5,914 nucleotides of DNA from Candidatus Ryanbacteria bacterium RIFCSPLOWO2_12_FULL_47_9c (lineage in GTDB: Bacteria; Patescibacteriota; Minisyncoccia; Ryanbacterales; GWA2-47-10b). The position numbers and the translations under genes were made by a program. Location: assembly GCA_001821795.1 (NCBI GenBank), contig MHOB01000031.1, forward strand, positions 1 through 5,914, written 5' to 3'. The notes under the pieces are model-generated. The model saw only the letters and a list, made by a program, of their open reading frames with translations. It had not been told where the DNA came from and did no database searches. Positions 1 through 4,695 of this stretch are shown one piece after another; within the stretch, counting starts at the first letter, position 1; every line of letters begins with the position of its first letter.

Positions 1-509
1 TAAGCTGGTTTGCGGCGGTAGATTCTGAAAGTGTAATCGTAATCGTTTTTGCCGTCTTTGATATGAGGCTCTTGTTTTTCTAAAACCCACTGGCTTTGGT
101 CAATAGTTGGAAAAAAAGCGTCACCCTGCCCACCATAATTTACCTCGGTAATATATAACTTACCCGCCAGAGGCAACATTTGTCGGTAGACGCTGGCGCC
201 GCCAATAACAAAAACTTCCTTCTTGCCGATTATTTTCATCGCTTCTTCTATACTATTGACTGTTTCTACGCCGGCAAATTTTTTGTTTTTTTTGTCAGTC
301 AAGACAATGTTTCGTCGGCCGGGCAAGGGCTTGCCGATTTTTTCCAGAATGGAAAGAAAAGTATTTTCACCCATCAAAACCATTTTGTCTTTGGTGGTCT
401 GGGCAAAATATTTCAAGTCGGCTGGCAAATGCCAAGGCAAAGTGTTTTTTATACCGATGATATTGTTTTTACCAACAGCCACGATGATGTTAATCTTTGC
501 TTTGTTCAT
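1..509 (-). CDS. folA: Dihydrofolate reductase, essentially complete, cut in its last codon by the window edge
   Basis: Reduces dihydrofolate to tetrahydrofolate with NAD(P)H in the cytoplasm, recycling the cofactor oxidised by thymidylate synthase. The minus-strand frame from the ATG at 509 reads 169 codons and then TA at the window edge. That is the normal family length (about 160-170 residues), so TA is probably the start of a TAA or TAG stop. Visible motifs: PWHLPADLKYF at residues 25-35 with the catalytic acid at D31 (E. coli D27), PLPGRRNIVL at 61-70 with the folate-binding Arg at R65, and the dinucleotide-binding VFVIGGASVY at 99-108. Odd point: the usual MGRxT motif is MGENT (46-50), so E. 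coli Arg44 is Glu48, and the Ser64 position is Asp72. No SD site is visible; a U-rich tract and a hairpin directly precede the ATG. It lies 48 bp downstream of thyA. The identification is secure. Confidence 0.96.
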   Translation of the reverse strand, partial: MNKAKINIIVAVGKNNIIGIKNTLPWHLPADLKYFAQTTKDKMVLMGENTFLSILEKIGKPLPGRRNIVLTDKKNKKFAGVETVNSIEEAMKIIGKKEVFVIGGASVYRQMLPLAGKLYITEVNYGGQGDAFFPTIDQSQWVLEKQEPHIKDGKNDYDYTFRIYRRKPA

Positions 510-516
510 AAAATAA

Positions 517-551
517 AAAGCTCAAGGCAGGTTTTCCCAATCTTGAGCTTT
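517..551 (-). terminator. Terminator-like hairpin between thyA and folA
   Basis: Perfect 10-bp inverted repeat AAAGCTCAAG (517-526) and CTTGAGCTTT (542-551) with a 15-nt loop. Read on the minus strand, it starts just after the thyA stop and is followed by TTATTTT running directly into the folA ATG at 509. It has the form of an intrinsic terminator or attenuator for thyA transcripts, and it would occlude the folA ribosome entry region when folded. The stem has only 4 G-C pairs and the T tract is broken by one A, so termination may be partial. On the plus strand it is also followed by a T-rich stretch, but no plus-strand gene needs a terminator there. Confidence 0.55.
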
Positions 552-557
552 GGTTTT

Positions 558-1385
558 TCAGACAATCATTTTCGCCTTAATAGGCGGATGATGTTTGTAA
601 TTCTCCAGCTTGATATCCTCCATCGTGAATTGAGCTAATTCTTTAATGTTTGGATTAAGCCAGAGTTTTGGCAAACACAAGGGCTTGCGTGAGAGTTGTT
701 CTTTCACCGCCTTAAAGTGAGTGCGGTAAATGTGAGCATCATTAAGAGTCAAGACGCATTCATTCGGTTTCATTCCCACCACTTGAGCCACCATTGAGAG
801 CAGCAGGGCATAAGAAGCGATGTTAAACGGGACGCCGAGAAACATATCGCAACTCCGTTGAGTCATATGAAGCGACAGTTTACCTTTGGCGGCGAAAAAC
901 TGGAAAATCATATGGCAAGGCGGTAGCGCCATCTCATCCAATTCGCCCGGATTCCAGGCGGTGACCACCAATCGTCGGTCATTGGGATTTTCCCGTAAGG
1001 TTTTAATCAACCTGGCGATTTGGTCAACGGTTTTGCCGTTTGGTTTCTGCCAACTGCGCCATTGGACGCCATAGATGCGGCCAAGGTCGCCGGAAAATTT
1101 TGCTTTGGGTTTCCAATAAGGCGCTTCGGCGTTGTCAGTCCAAATAGTCCTATCTTTTCCGGAAATTTCTTTCAACCGGTTGTCATCACTACTACCTTCT
1201 AGAAACCAAAGCAATTCGCTTTTGACTAATCCAAACGCCAGTTGTTTGGTGGTTACAGCTGGAAAACCTTTCTCCAAATCAAAACGCATTTGGACAGCAA
1301 ATACGCCTCGCGTCCAGCCGTTGCGACCCTTGCGGTTCACTCCCTCAGCCATTATTTTTTTAAGAACATCATTGTATATTTTCAT
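558..1385 (-). CDS. thyA: Thymidylate synthase (ThyA type)
   Basis: Methylates dUMP to dTMP using 5,10-methylenetetrahydrofolate, which is left as dihydrofolate. The 275-residue product is close to the usual length (264 in E. coli). Key parts seen: phosphate-binding Arg near R18, VQMRFDLEKGFPAVTTK at 31-47, GDLGRIYGVQWRSW at 99-112, the catalytic block AWNPGELDEMALPPCHMIFQ at 143-162 with nucleophile C157, QRSCD at 176-180, FLGVPFNIASYALL at 182-195 with the dUMP-binding Asn at N188, NDAHIYRTH at 215-223, and the folate-contacting C-terminus HHPPIKAKMIV. The ATG at 1385 gives the expected N-terminus. No SD site precedes it, and a promoter-like -10 lies only about 10 bp upstream, so the message may be nearly leaderless. 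It is followed by folA, and glyA and tmk of the same cycle lie on the other strand. Confidence 0.98.
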   Translation of the reverse strand: MKIYNDVLKKIMAEGVNRKGRNGWTRGVFAVQMRFDLEKGFPAVTTKQLAFGLVKSELLWFLEGSSDDNRLKEISGKDRTIWTDNAEAPYWKPKAKFSGDLGRIYGVQWRSWQKPNGKTVDQIARLIKTLRENPNDRRLVVTAWNPGELDEMALPPCHMIFQFFAAKGKLSLHMTQRSCDMFLGVPFNIASYALLLSMVAQVVGMKPNECVLTLNDAHIYRTHFKAVKEQLSRKPLCLPKLWLNPNIKELAQFTMEDIKLENYKHHPPIKAKMIV

Positions 1386-1395
1386 AACTTTTCAA

Positions 1396-1423
1396 AGTAT
1401 ACACTTTATTTGTTGAAGCGCAA
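1396..1423 (-). promoter_or_regulatory. Candidate thyA promoter with overlapping inverted repeat
   Basis: On the minus strand, TATACT (1396-1401, 5 of 6 to consensus) lies 16 bp downstream of TTGCGC (1418-1423, TTG shared with TTGACA). Transcription would start near 1389, only a few bases before the thyA ATG at 1385. The -35 overlaps the inverted repeat CGCAA-TG-TTGCG (1419-1430). The -10 overlaps an ATACAC half-site (1399-1404, plus strand), the same hexamer that ends the two 38-bp palindromes around the neighbouring regulator-like gene. Repression by that protein is a possible inference. The -35 is weak. Confidence 0.4.
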
Positions 1424-1500
1424 TGTTGCGAACCGTAGCACTTTCTGTCGCATTTTTTATCGCACTTGCTTGTATTTATTCGCGCCTTATCACAAGCGAA

Positions 1501-1538
1501 ATACACTAACTAACAGCGGTCGCTGTTTTTAGGTGTAT
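1501..1538. repeat. Palindrome A: 38-bp imperfect inverted repeat
   Basis: Two 18-bp arms around a 2-bp centre, matching at 14 of 18 positions. The outer ends are ATACAC and GTGTAT; the inner ends AACAGCG and CGCTGTT pair perfectly. It lies immediately downstream of the PaaX/Cas2-like gene and about 115 bp upstream of the thyA start. On the plus strand the core is followed by TTT, giving a terminator look, but no plus-strand gene lies upstream. On the minus strand there is no T tract. Its left half matches the minus-strand copy of palindrome B at 15 of 18 positions, so the two are related copies in inverted orientation. Confidence 0.75.
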
Positions 1539-1544
1539 GGGGGT

Positions 1545-2117
1545 TTATTTGGATAATTCGAATAACCCGAGTAATTTTTTATCGTTTTCTATTTCATCGA
1601 CGACGAGATACAAAAGGTCTCTTCCGACTTTGAAATCCGCCTTGAGCAAAGCGATCAAGTCCTCGCAATCGTAAGGGTAAACCCAAACGCTTTTTTGGAG
1701 TTGACTAAATCCGATGGCTCCCAGGGTATTACGAATTTTTTCCCGCAGATATTTTCTTTTTTCTGGGATATCAAAAATAAGCACACGCCATTTTTTATCC
1801 CAACATTTTGGGTGGGGAAGTTTATATTCGCGCTGCTCCAATTCACGGAGTTTCGTTTCTCCTTTGGGGGTCAATTTTAGAAAACCTTTTTCATCGTGGG
1901 TGAGTAAGCCGTGTTTAATGAGCCGACTGCGAGAACGGACAATAACTTCGCGCTGGCGACGATGTGGTTTCCAACCCAAGAGTTTGAGCGCCTGTAAAGC
2001 ATTTGGCGCGAGTAAGGCAACGCTAAGCAACCCAGCCGTCGCAACCGTCCCAAGAATAATTTTCTCCAAGTTTTTGATTCGTGTTTTTCTTTTAATTTTT
2101 TCTTCCAAAACTCCCAT
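1545..2117 (-). CDS. PaaX-type protein: winged helix plus Cas2-like ferredoxin-fold domain
   Basis: A 190-residue protein. Residues 1-19 are strongly basic. Residues 20-45 (IILGTVATAGLLSVALLAPN...) are hydrophobic and could form a membrane segment or a buried helix. Residues 50-95 look like a winged helix, with RQREVIVRSRSRLIKHGLL as the helical part and GFLKLTPKGETKLREL as the wing. Residues 108-188 match the Cas2-like fold of PaaX C-terminal domains: WRVLIFDIPE with D116 at the Cas2 acid position, then RKYLREKIRNTLGAIGF and SVWVYPY. Such proteins are often labelled Cas2, but no cas1 or CRISPR array is present and PaaX-like regulators have this architecture. A DNA-binding regulator is the best inference; nuclease activity is open. 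The start is fixed: an in-frame TAG lies two codons before the ATG. Start and stop codons both overlap the flanking inverted repeats, which suggests autoregulation or a mobile single-gene unit. Confidence 0.88.
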   Translation of the reverse strand: MGVLEEKIKRKTRIKNLEKIILGTVATAGLLSVALLAPNALQALKLLGWKPHRRQREVIVRSRSRLIKHGLLTHDEKGFLKLTPKGETKLRELEQREYKLPHPKCWDKKWRVLIFDIPEKRKYLREKIRNTLGAIGFSQLQKSVWVYPYDCEDLIALLKADFKVGRDLLYLVVDEIENDKKLLGLFELSK

Positions 2118-2153
2118 ACACTAAGTTTATGCTATCGCTGAAAGTTGGTGTAT
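2116..2153. repeat. Palindrome B: 38-bp imperfect inverted repeat at the start of the PaaX/Cas2-like gene
   Basis: Same size and plan as palindrome A: 18-bp arms around a 2-bp centre, outer ends ATACAC and GTGTAT, arms matching at 13 of 18 positions. It covers the first two bases of the neighbouring gene's ATG and the region just upstream, which is where an autorepressor operator would sit. Its minus-strand left half (ATACACCAACTTTCAGCG) matches palindrome A's left half at 15 of 18 positions. Confidence 0.75.
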
Positions 2154-2187
2154 ATTGACCTTGTTAGAGAATTGTTTTCTAATGGGA

Positions 2188-2215
2188 TTGACAAGAGATG
2201 TGGGGTCGTGATAAT
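2188..2215 (+). promoter_or_regulatory. Strong sigma70-like promoter for the 2290-2730 gene
   Basis: TTGACA (2188-2193, perfect -35) and GATAAT (2210-2215, 5 of 6 to the -10 consensus) are separated by 16 bp. Transcription would start near 2222, giving a leader of about 68 nt before the ATG at 2290. It is the best promoter match noticed in the window. Confidence 0.6.
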
Positions 2216-2221
2216 GTTGTG

Positions 2222-2245
2222 GGCAGAAAAAAGGTGTCACCTGCC
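2222..2245 (+). promoter_or_regulatory. Leader hairpin with nested palindrome
   Basis: GGCAG (2222-2226) can pair with CTGCC (2241-2245). Nested inside and mutually exclusive with it is AGGTG-T-CACCT (2232-2242). It falls at the predicted transcript start of the downstream gene, so it could be a 5' stem-loop of the mRNA or a protein-binding dyad. No known riboswitch is recognised. Confidence 0.3.
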
Positions 2246-2275
2246 TTTGAGTGGTGAGCTAATCCGCGAGATTGT

Positions 2276-2280
2276 GGAGA
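2276..2280 (+). promoter_or_regulatory. Shine-Dalgarno site that selects the ATG at 2290
   Basis: GGAGA lies 9 nt before the ATG at 2290. It supports that start over the in-frame TTG at 2272, which would place the site inside the coding region. It stands out because thyA, folA, glyA and argS show no comparable site. Confidence 0.55.
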
Positions 2281-2289
2281 ATCCATAAG

Positions 2290-2730
2290 ATGAAAAAACA
2301 GTTCGGATGGAAAATTAATGACATTCGCAAGGCCCGACGGGAAGCATTGCTCAAAGCTCGGTCAGTTGATCTGGGACCTCACGCAGACGAGCCAATCGGT
2401 AAAACTATGGAGAGAATCCAAGATTTATTGACGAGTTGTTATGAGTTTGACTTCAGTCCCTTGGGGCATTTACGGAAGTATTTTCCTGAATTTGAGTGGA
2501 AATTCATAGACTACTTTCATGAGCCTGAACTTTCACCGGAACGCACTCTGTCTGCAGCCATCACTTCAGCAGATTATCTTTGGACTGTATTTAATGATAC
2601 CTTTGTGGTTGCCACTCGCAAGTCGATCACTGGGAAACCTCACAGAATCTGCTGGGAAAGGAAGGAAGGTCTTTCTCCAGATTCCGAGTGGGCAAGACTG
2701 GTTAAGAGAGCAGGGGGGTTCTTTGTATGA
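2290..2730 (+). CDS. Hypothetical protein of 146 residues, family not recognised
   Basis: I do not recognise this protein. The N-terminus (MKKQFGWKINDIRKARREAL) is basic and probably helical. The middle is rich in aromatic and acidic residues (CYEFDFSP, RKYFPEFEWKFIDYFHEPE), and the C-terminal half includes SADYLWTVFNDTFVVATRK and HRICWERKEGLSPDSEWARL. There is no signal peptide, membrane helix or zinc-type cysteine pattern; only two Cys are present. The gene looks real: it has its own TTGACA/GATAAT promoter, an SD site at 2276-2280 and an intrinsic terminator after the stop, so it is a complete single-gene transcription unit. Codon choice (more CTG, GGG and CTC) and the presence of an SD site appear to differ from the neighbours, which may mean a different origin. 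A TTG at 2272 would add six residues and is less likely. Confidence 0.75.
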   Translation: MKKQFGWKINDIRKARREALLKARSVDLGPHADEPIGKTMERIQDLLTSCYEFDFSPLGHLRKYFPEFEWKFIDYFHEPELSPERTLSAAITSADYLWTVFNDTFVVATRKSITGKPHRICWERKEGLSPDSEWARLVKRAGGFFV

Positions 2731-2763
2731 ACCTGCCATTGTTGACTCTCCCGACCAATGGAG

Positions 2764-2781
2764 ACGGGTTTGTTAACCCGT
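2764..2781 (+). repeat. Small GC-rich hairpin after the hypothetical gene
   Basis: ACGGGTT (2764-2770) and AACCCGT (2775-2781) form a perfect 7-bp stem with loop TGTT, about 35 bp after the stop codon. The following TCAGTTTTC is only mildly T-rich, so alone it is a weak terminator. With the next hairpin it makes a tandem 3' end. Confidence 0.5.
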
Positions 2782-2792
2782 TCAGTTTTCAT

Positions 2793-2825
2793 AGCCAGCG
2801 AGTATTCTCGGTGGCTTTTCTTTTT
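2793..2825 (+). terminator. Intrinsic terminator of the 2290-2730 gene
   Basis: The stem pairs GCCAGCGAG (2794-2802) with CTCGGTGGC (2807-2815), with one G-G mismatch and loop TATT. It can be extended by an A-T pair and is followed by TTTTCTTTTT (2816-2825). This is the classical rho-independent layout in the plus direction. It separates the hypothetical gene from glyA. Confidence 0.8.
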
Positions 2826-2833
2826 GTGCGAAA

Positions 2834-2861
2834 AGCTATAAGCTATCAACTATTAGCCATA
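2834..2861. repeat. Four degenerate tandem heptamers before glyA
   Basis: AGCTATA, AGCTATC, AACTATT and AGCCATA follow one another without gaps, a 7-bp period with consensus AGCTATN. The array lies 20 bp before the glyA start, where the glyA promoter should be. TATAAG (2837-2842) inside it resembles a -10 box, but no convincing -35 accompanies it. Confidence 0.5.
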
Positions 2862-2881
2862 ACCTTTTCAACACCTTTACA

Positions 2882-4081
2882 ATGAAAGACATTCAAATAA
2901 AAAAACTAATTGAGGCCGAGAGGAAGCGGCAGAAGAGAGTGATAAATTTAATCGCTTCGGAGAATTATGTTTCCAAAGATGTTTTGGAAGCGCTTGGGAG
3001 CGAGCTGACGAATAAATACGCCGAGGGCTACTCCGCTATGCGCTATTACGGTGGGAATGAAATTGTGGATAGAATTGAAAATTTGTGTAAGGAACGAGTG
3101 CTGAAACTTTTCAAACTTCTGCCAAACGAGTGGAGTGTGAATGTCCAGCCGCTTTCCGGTTCGCCGGCAAACTTGGCGGTCTATATGGCGTTAGTGCCAG
3201 TCGGAGGAAAAATCATGGGAATGTCGCTTGCTCACGGCGGTCATTTGACGCACGGCCATAAGGTCTCGGCGACGGGAAAATTTTGGACGCAAGTGCCGTA
3301 TGGCGTTAATCAAAAAACCGAACTGCTGGATTATGAAGAGATAAAACAAATTGCTTTGCGGGAGAAGCCGCAAATTATTGTCACGGGTTACACCGCTTGT
3401 CCGCGTATTATTGATTTCAAAAAATTCAGAGAAATTGCCGATGTTTCAGGCGCGTATTTGATGGTGGATATGTCGCATTTCGCCGGCTTGGTGGCGGGTG
3501 AAGTTTATCCCTCGCCATTTGAATACGCTGATGTGGTGACGACTACTACGCATAAAACTTTGCGGGGTCCAAGAGCAGCGATGATTTTTTCCAAAAAAGA
3601 CCCGCCCAATATGATTGGTCGGGCAGGTGCCCGCGAATTGCCGAAGAAAATAGACAAAGCAATTTTTCCGGGTTTGCAAGGTGGGCCGCATTTGAATCAA
3701 ATAGCGGCGGTAGCCGTCGCGCTCAAAGAAGCCGATACGCCGGCTTTTAAAAAGTATGCCAAGCAAGTGGTGAAGAATGCCAAGGTCTTGTCCAACGAGT
3801 TGGCTCGTTTGGGCTGGCGAATTGTTTCCGGCGGCACAGATACACACTTGCTTTTGGTTGATGTTTGGCTTAATGGAAAAGGTATCGGAGGTAAAGAAGC
3901 CAGTGACCGACTGGAAAAAGCGGGGATTATTGTTAATAAAAACGCTATTCCGTTTGACACGCGTTCACCGGTAGACCCATCTGGTATTCGTCTAGGTAGC
4001 GCGGCGGAAACCACCCGTGGCAAAAAGGAAAAGGACTTTGTGGAAATTGCCGAGAGGATAGATAAAATTTTGAGAAAATGA
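2882..4081 (+). CDS. glyA: Serine hydroxymethyltransferase
   Basis: PLP enzyme that converts serine and THF to glycine and 5,10-methylene-THF, supplying ThyA. The 399 residues fall slightly below the E. coli length (417). Landmarks: NLIASENYVS at 22-31, NKYAEGY at 44-50, RYYGGNE at 54-60, LAHGGHLTHG at 116-125, VDMSHFAGLVAGEVYPSP at 195-212, the PLP lysine K225 in TTTTHKTLRGPR, FPGLQGGPH at 262-270, VSGGTDTHLLLVD at 315-327, VNKNAIPFD at 351-359 and the substrate-carboxylate Arg R370 in SGIRLG. Unusual: the common GYPGKRYY is GYSAMRYY, NVQPHSGS is NVQPLSGS, and the common RxGTPAxTxRG is RLGSAAETTRG. About 9 extra residues relative to E. coli lie around 240-251, where the DNA forms a palindrome. 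No SD site precedes the ATG at 2882. Its stop overlaps the tmk start as ATGA, so the two are probably translationally coupled. Confidence 0.97.
   Translation: MKDIQIKKLIEAERKRQKRVINLIASENYVSKDVLEALGSELTNKYAEGYSAMRYYGGNEIVDRIENLCKERVLKLFKLLPNEWSVNVQPLSGSPANLAVYMALVPVGGKIMGMSLAHGGHLTHGHKVSATGKFWTQVPYGVNQKTELLDYEEIKQIALREKPQIIVTGYTACPRIIDFKKFREIADVSGAYLMVDMSHFAGLVAGEVYPSPFEYADVVTTTTHKTLRGPRAAMIFSKKDPPNMIGRAGARELPKKIDKAIFPGLQGGPHLNQIAAVAVALKEADTPAFKKYAKQVVKNAKVLSNELARLGWRIVSGGTDTHLLLVDVWLNGKGIGGKEASDRLEKAGIIVNKNAIPFDTRSPVDPSGIRLGSAAETTRGKKEKDFVEIAERIDKILRK
3601..3623. repeat. Palindrome inside glyA at an extra loop of the protein
   Basis: CCCGCCCAAT (3601-3610) and ATTGGTCGGG (3614-3623) form 10-bp arms with one mismatch around ATG. 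A competing hairpin CGGGC-AGGT-GCCCG (3620-3633) adjoins it. The reading frame stays open and encodes roughly residues 240-250 (DPPNMIGRAGA). In E. coli GlyA the segment between GPR and FPG is 21 residues; here it is 30. Confidence 0.65.
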
Positions 4082-4695
4082 AGCGAGGAAAATTTATTGT
4101 GATTGATGGCGGCGAGGGGGCGGGGAAGACCGCGGTTTTGAAATGGTTTGCTGAAATACCATTTGGAAAAAAGTTTTTAATTACTCACGAACCGGGCGGA
4201 ACGCCGTTTGCCGACAGAATTCGTGCCCTAGCGCTTTCCAGAGAAGCGGCAAAAGTCGGCGCGGAGACCCAATTTGGTTTGATGTGGGCGGCGCGGGCTG
4301 ACCATTTGCAACATAAAATTTTGCCGGCTTTAGAAAAAGGTAAAAATGTAATTTGCGACCGATTTGATTCTGCCACTTACGCTTATCAAATTCGCGCTCA
4401 AGGCGCAGAACATTTGGAAGATTTATTTTGGCAGACCCGCGAAAAATTTTTAGATGCTGTCAAGCCGGATTTGTATATTTTTTTTGATGTTGAATCGGAG
4501 GAGGGTTTGAGGCGAGTAGCGAATCGCAAAGGAAAGAAGACCCATTTTGATGAACGAAAACTGGATTTTCATAAAAAAGTTCGTGCTGGGTTTCTGGATT
4601 TTTTTAAAAATGTGCCACACAAAATAATTGACGCCAATCAGTATTTGAAGGCGGTTAAGTCCGATTTTCTGGAATGTGTTAAAATGGCTTTATGA
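4078..4695 (+). CDS. tmk: Thymidylate kinase
   Basis: Phosphorylates dTMP to dTDP with ATP, the step after ThyA. The 205-residue product has normal length for the family. Seen in order: P-loop GGEGAGKT at 11-18 (the GxxGxGKS/T form), the dTMP-site EPGGTPFADRIR at 38-49, the aromatic/Arg segment FGLMWAARADH at 66-76, DRFDSATYAYQ at 94-104 (the DR(Y/F) motif), DLYIFFDVESEEGLRRV at 131-147, and the lid region RKGKKTHFDERKLDFHKKVRAGF at 150-172. The ATG at 4078 shares ATGA with the glyA stop, and its own TGA shares ATGA with the argS start, so translation is probably coupled through glyA-tmk-argS. Nothing is missing or truncated. Confidence 0.95.
   Translation: MKRGKFIVIDGGEGAGKTAVLKWFAEIPFGKKFLITHEPGGTPFADRIRALALSREAAKVGAETQFGLMWAARADHLQHKILPALEKGKNVICDRFDSATYAYQIRAQGAEHLEDLFWQTREKFLDAVKPDLYIFFDVESEEGLRRVANRKGKKTHFDERKLDFHKKVRAGFLDFFKNVPHKIIDANQYLKAVKSDFLECVKMAL

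Larger units (their letters stand above)
1492..2164. mobile_element. Candidate inverted-repeat-bounded unit carrying one PaaX/Cas2-like gene
   Basis: The left boundary reads ACAAG, a short spacer, palindrome A, then GGGGGTTT. The right boundary, read on the minus strand, has the same order: ACAAG, a spacer, palindrome B, then GGGAGTTT. The inner part GTGTATGGGRGTTT matches at 13 of 14 positions (1533-1546 against 2108-2121). The only gene inside starts and stops within these repeats. There is no transposase and no obvious target duplication outside the repeats. Paired operators are an equally good reading, so the mobile-element call is tentative. Confidence 0.25.

Noticed and set aside
180..638. 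Plus-strand reading frames across folA and thyA
   Set aside because: They are antisense shadows of clearly conserved minus-strand enzymes and show no recognisable protein features.
1448..1466. Direct repeat TCGCA spaced about one helical turn apart
   Set aside because: Five-base repeats are expected by chance and no third copy is in phase.
1518..1530. Intrinsic terminator of a plus-strand gene
   Set aside because: CAGCG-CGCTG followed by TTTTT looks right on the plus strand, but no plus-strand gene lies upstream; it fits better as part of palindrome A.
1501..1538. Integron attC site
   Set aside because: The palindromic plan is suggestive, but the RYYYAAC and GTTRRRY core sites are not present at the arms, the partner repeat is inverted, and there is no integrase.
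1545..2117. A genuine CRISPR Cas2 gene
   Set aside because: The C-terminal domain has the Cas2 fold signature, but the protein carries an N-terminal winged helix, is about twice Cas2 length, and no cas1 or spacer array is in the window.
1492..2164. Target-site duplication proving transposition
   Set aside because: Bases outside both ATACAC...GTGTAT ends and outside the ACAAG/CTTGT ends were compared; no matching direct repeat was found.
2164..2182. AT-rich hairpin TTAGAGAA-TTG-TTTTCTAA
   Set aside because: The 8-bp stem includes a G-T pair, has very low GC content and no partner gene; it could be chance in AT-rich DNA upstream of the promoter.
2640..2849. Minus-strand 69-codon frame over the end of the hypothetical gene
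   Set aside because: It runs through the terminator hairpins and antisense to a better-supported gene with its own promoter, SD site and terminator.
558..4695. Recoding of TGA as glycine, as in some CPR lineages
   Set aside because: TGA falls exactly at the expected C-termini of thyA, glyA and tmk and is absent from their reading frames.
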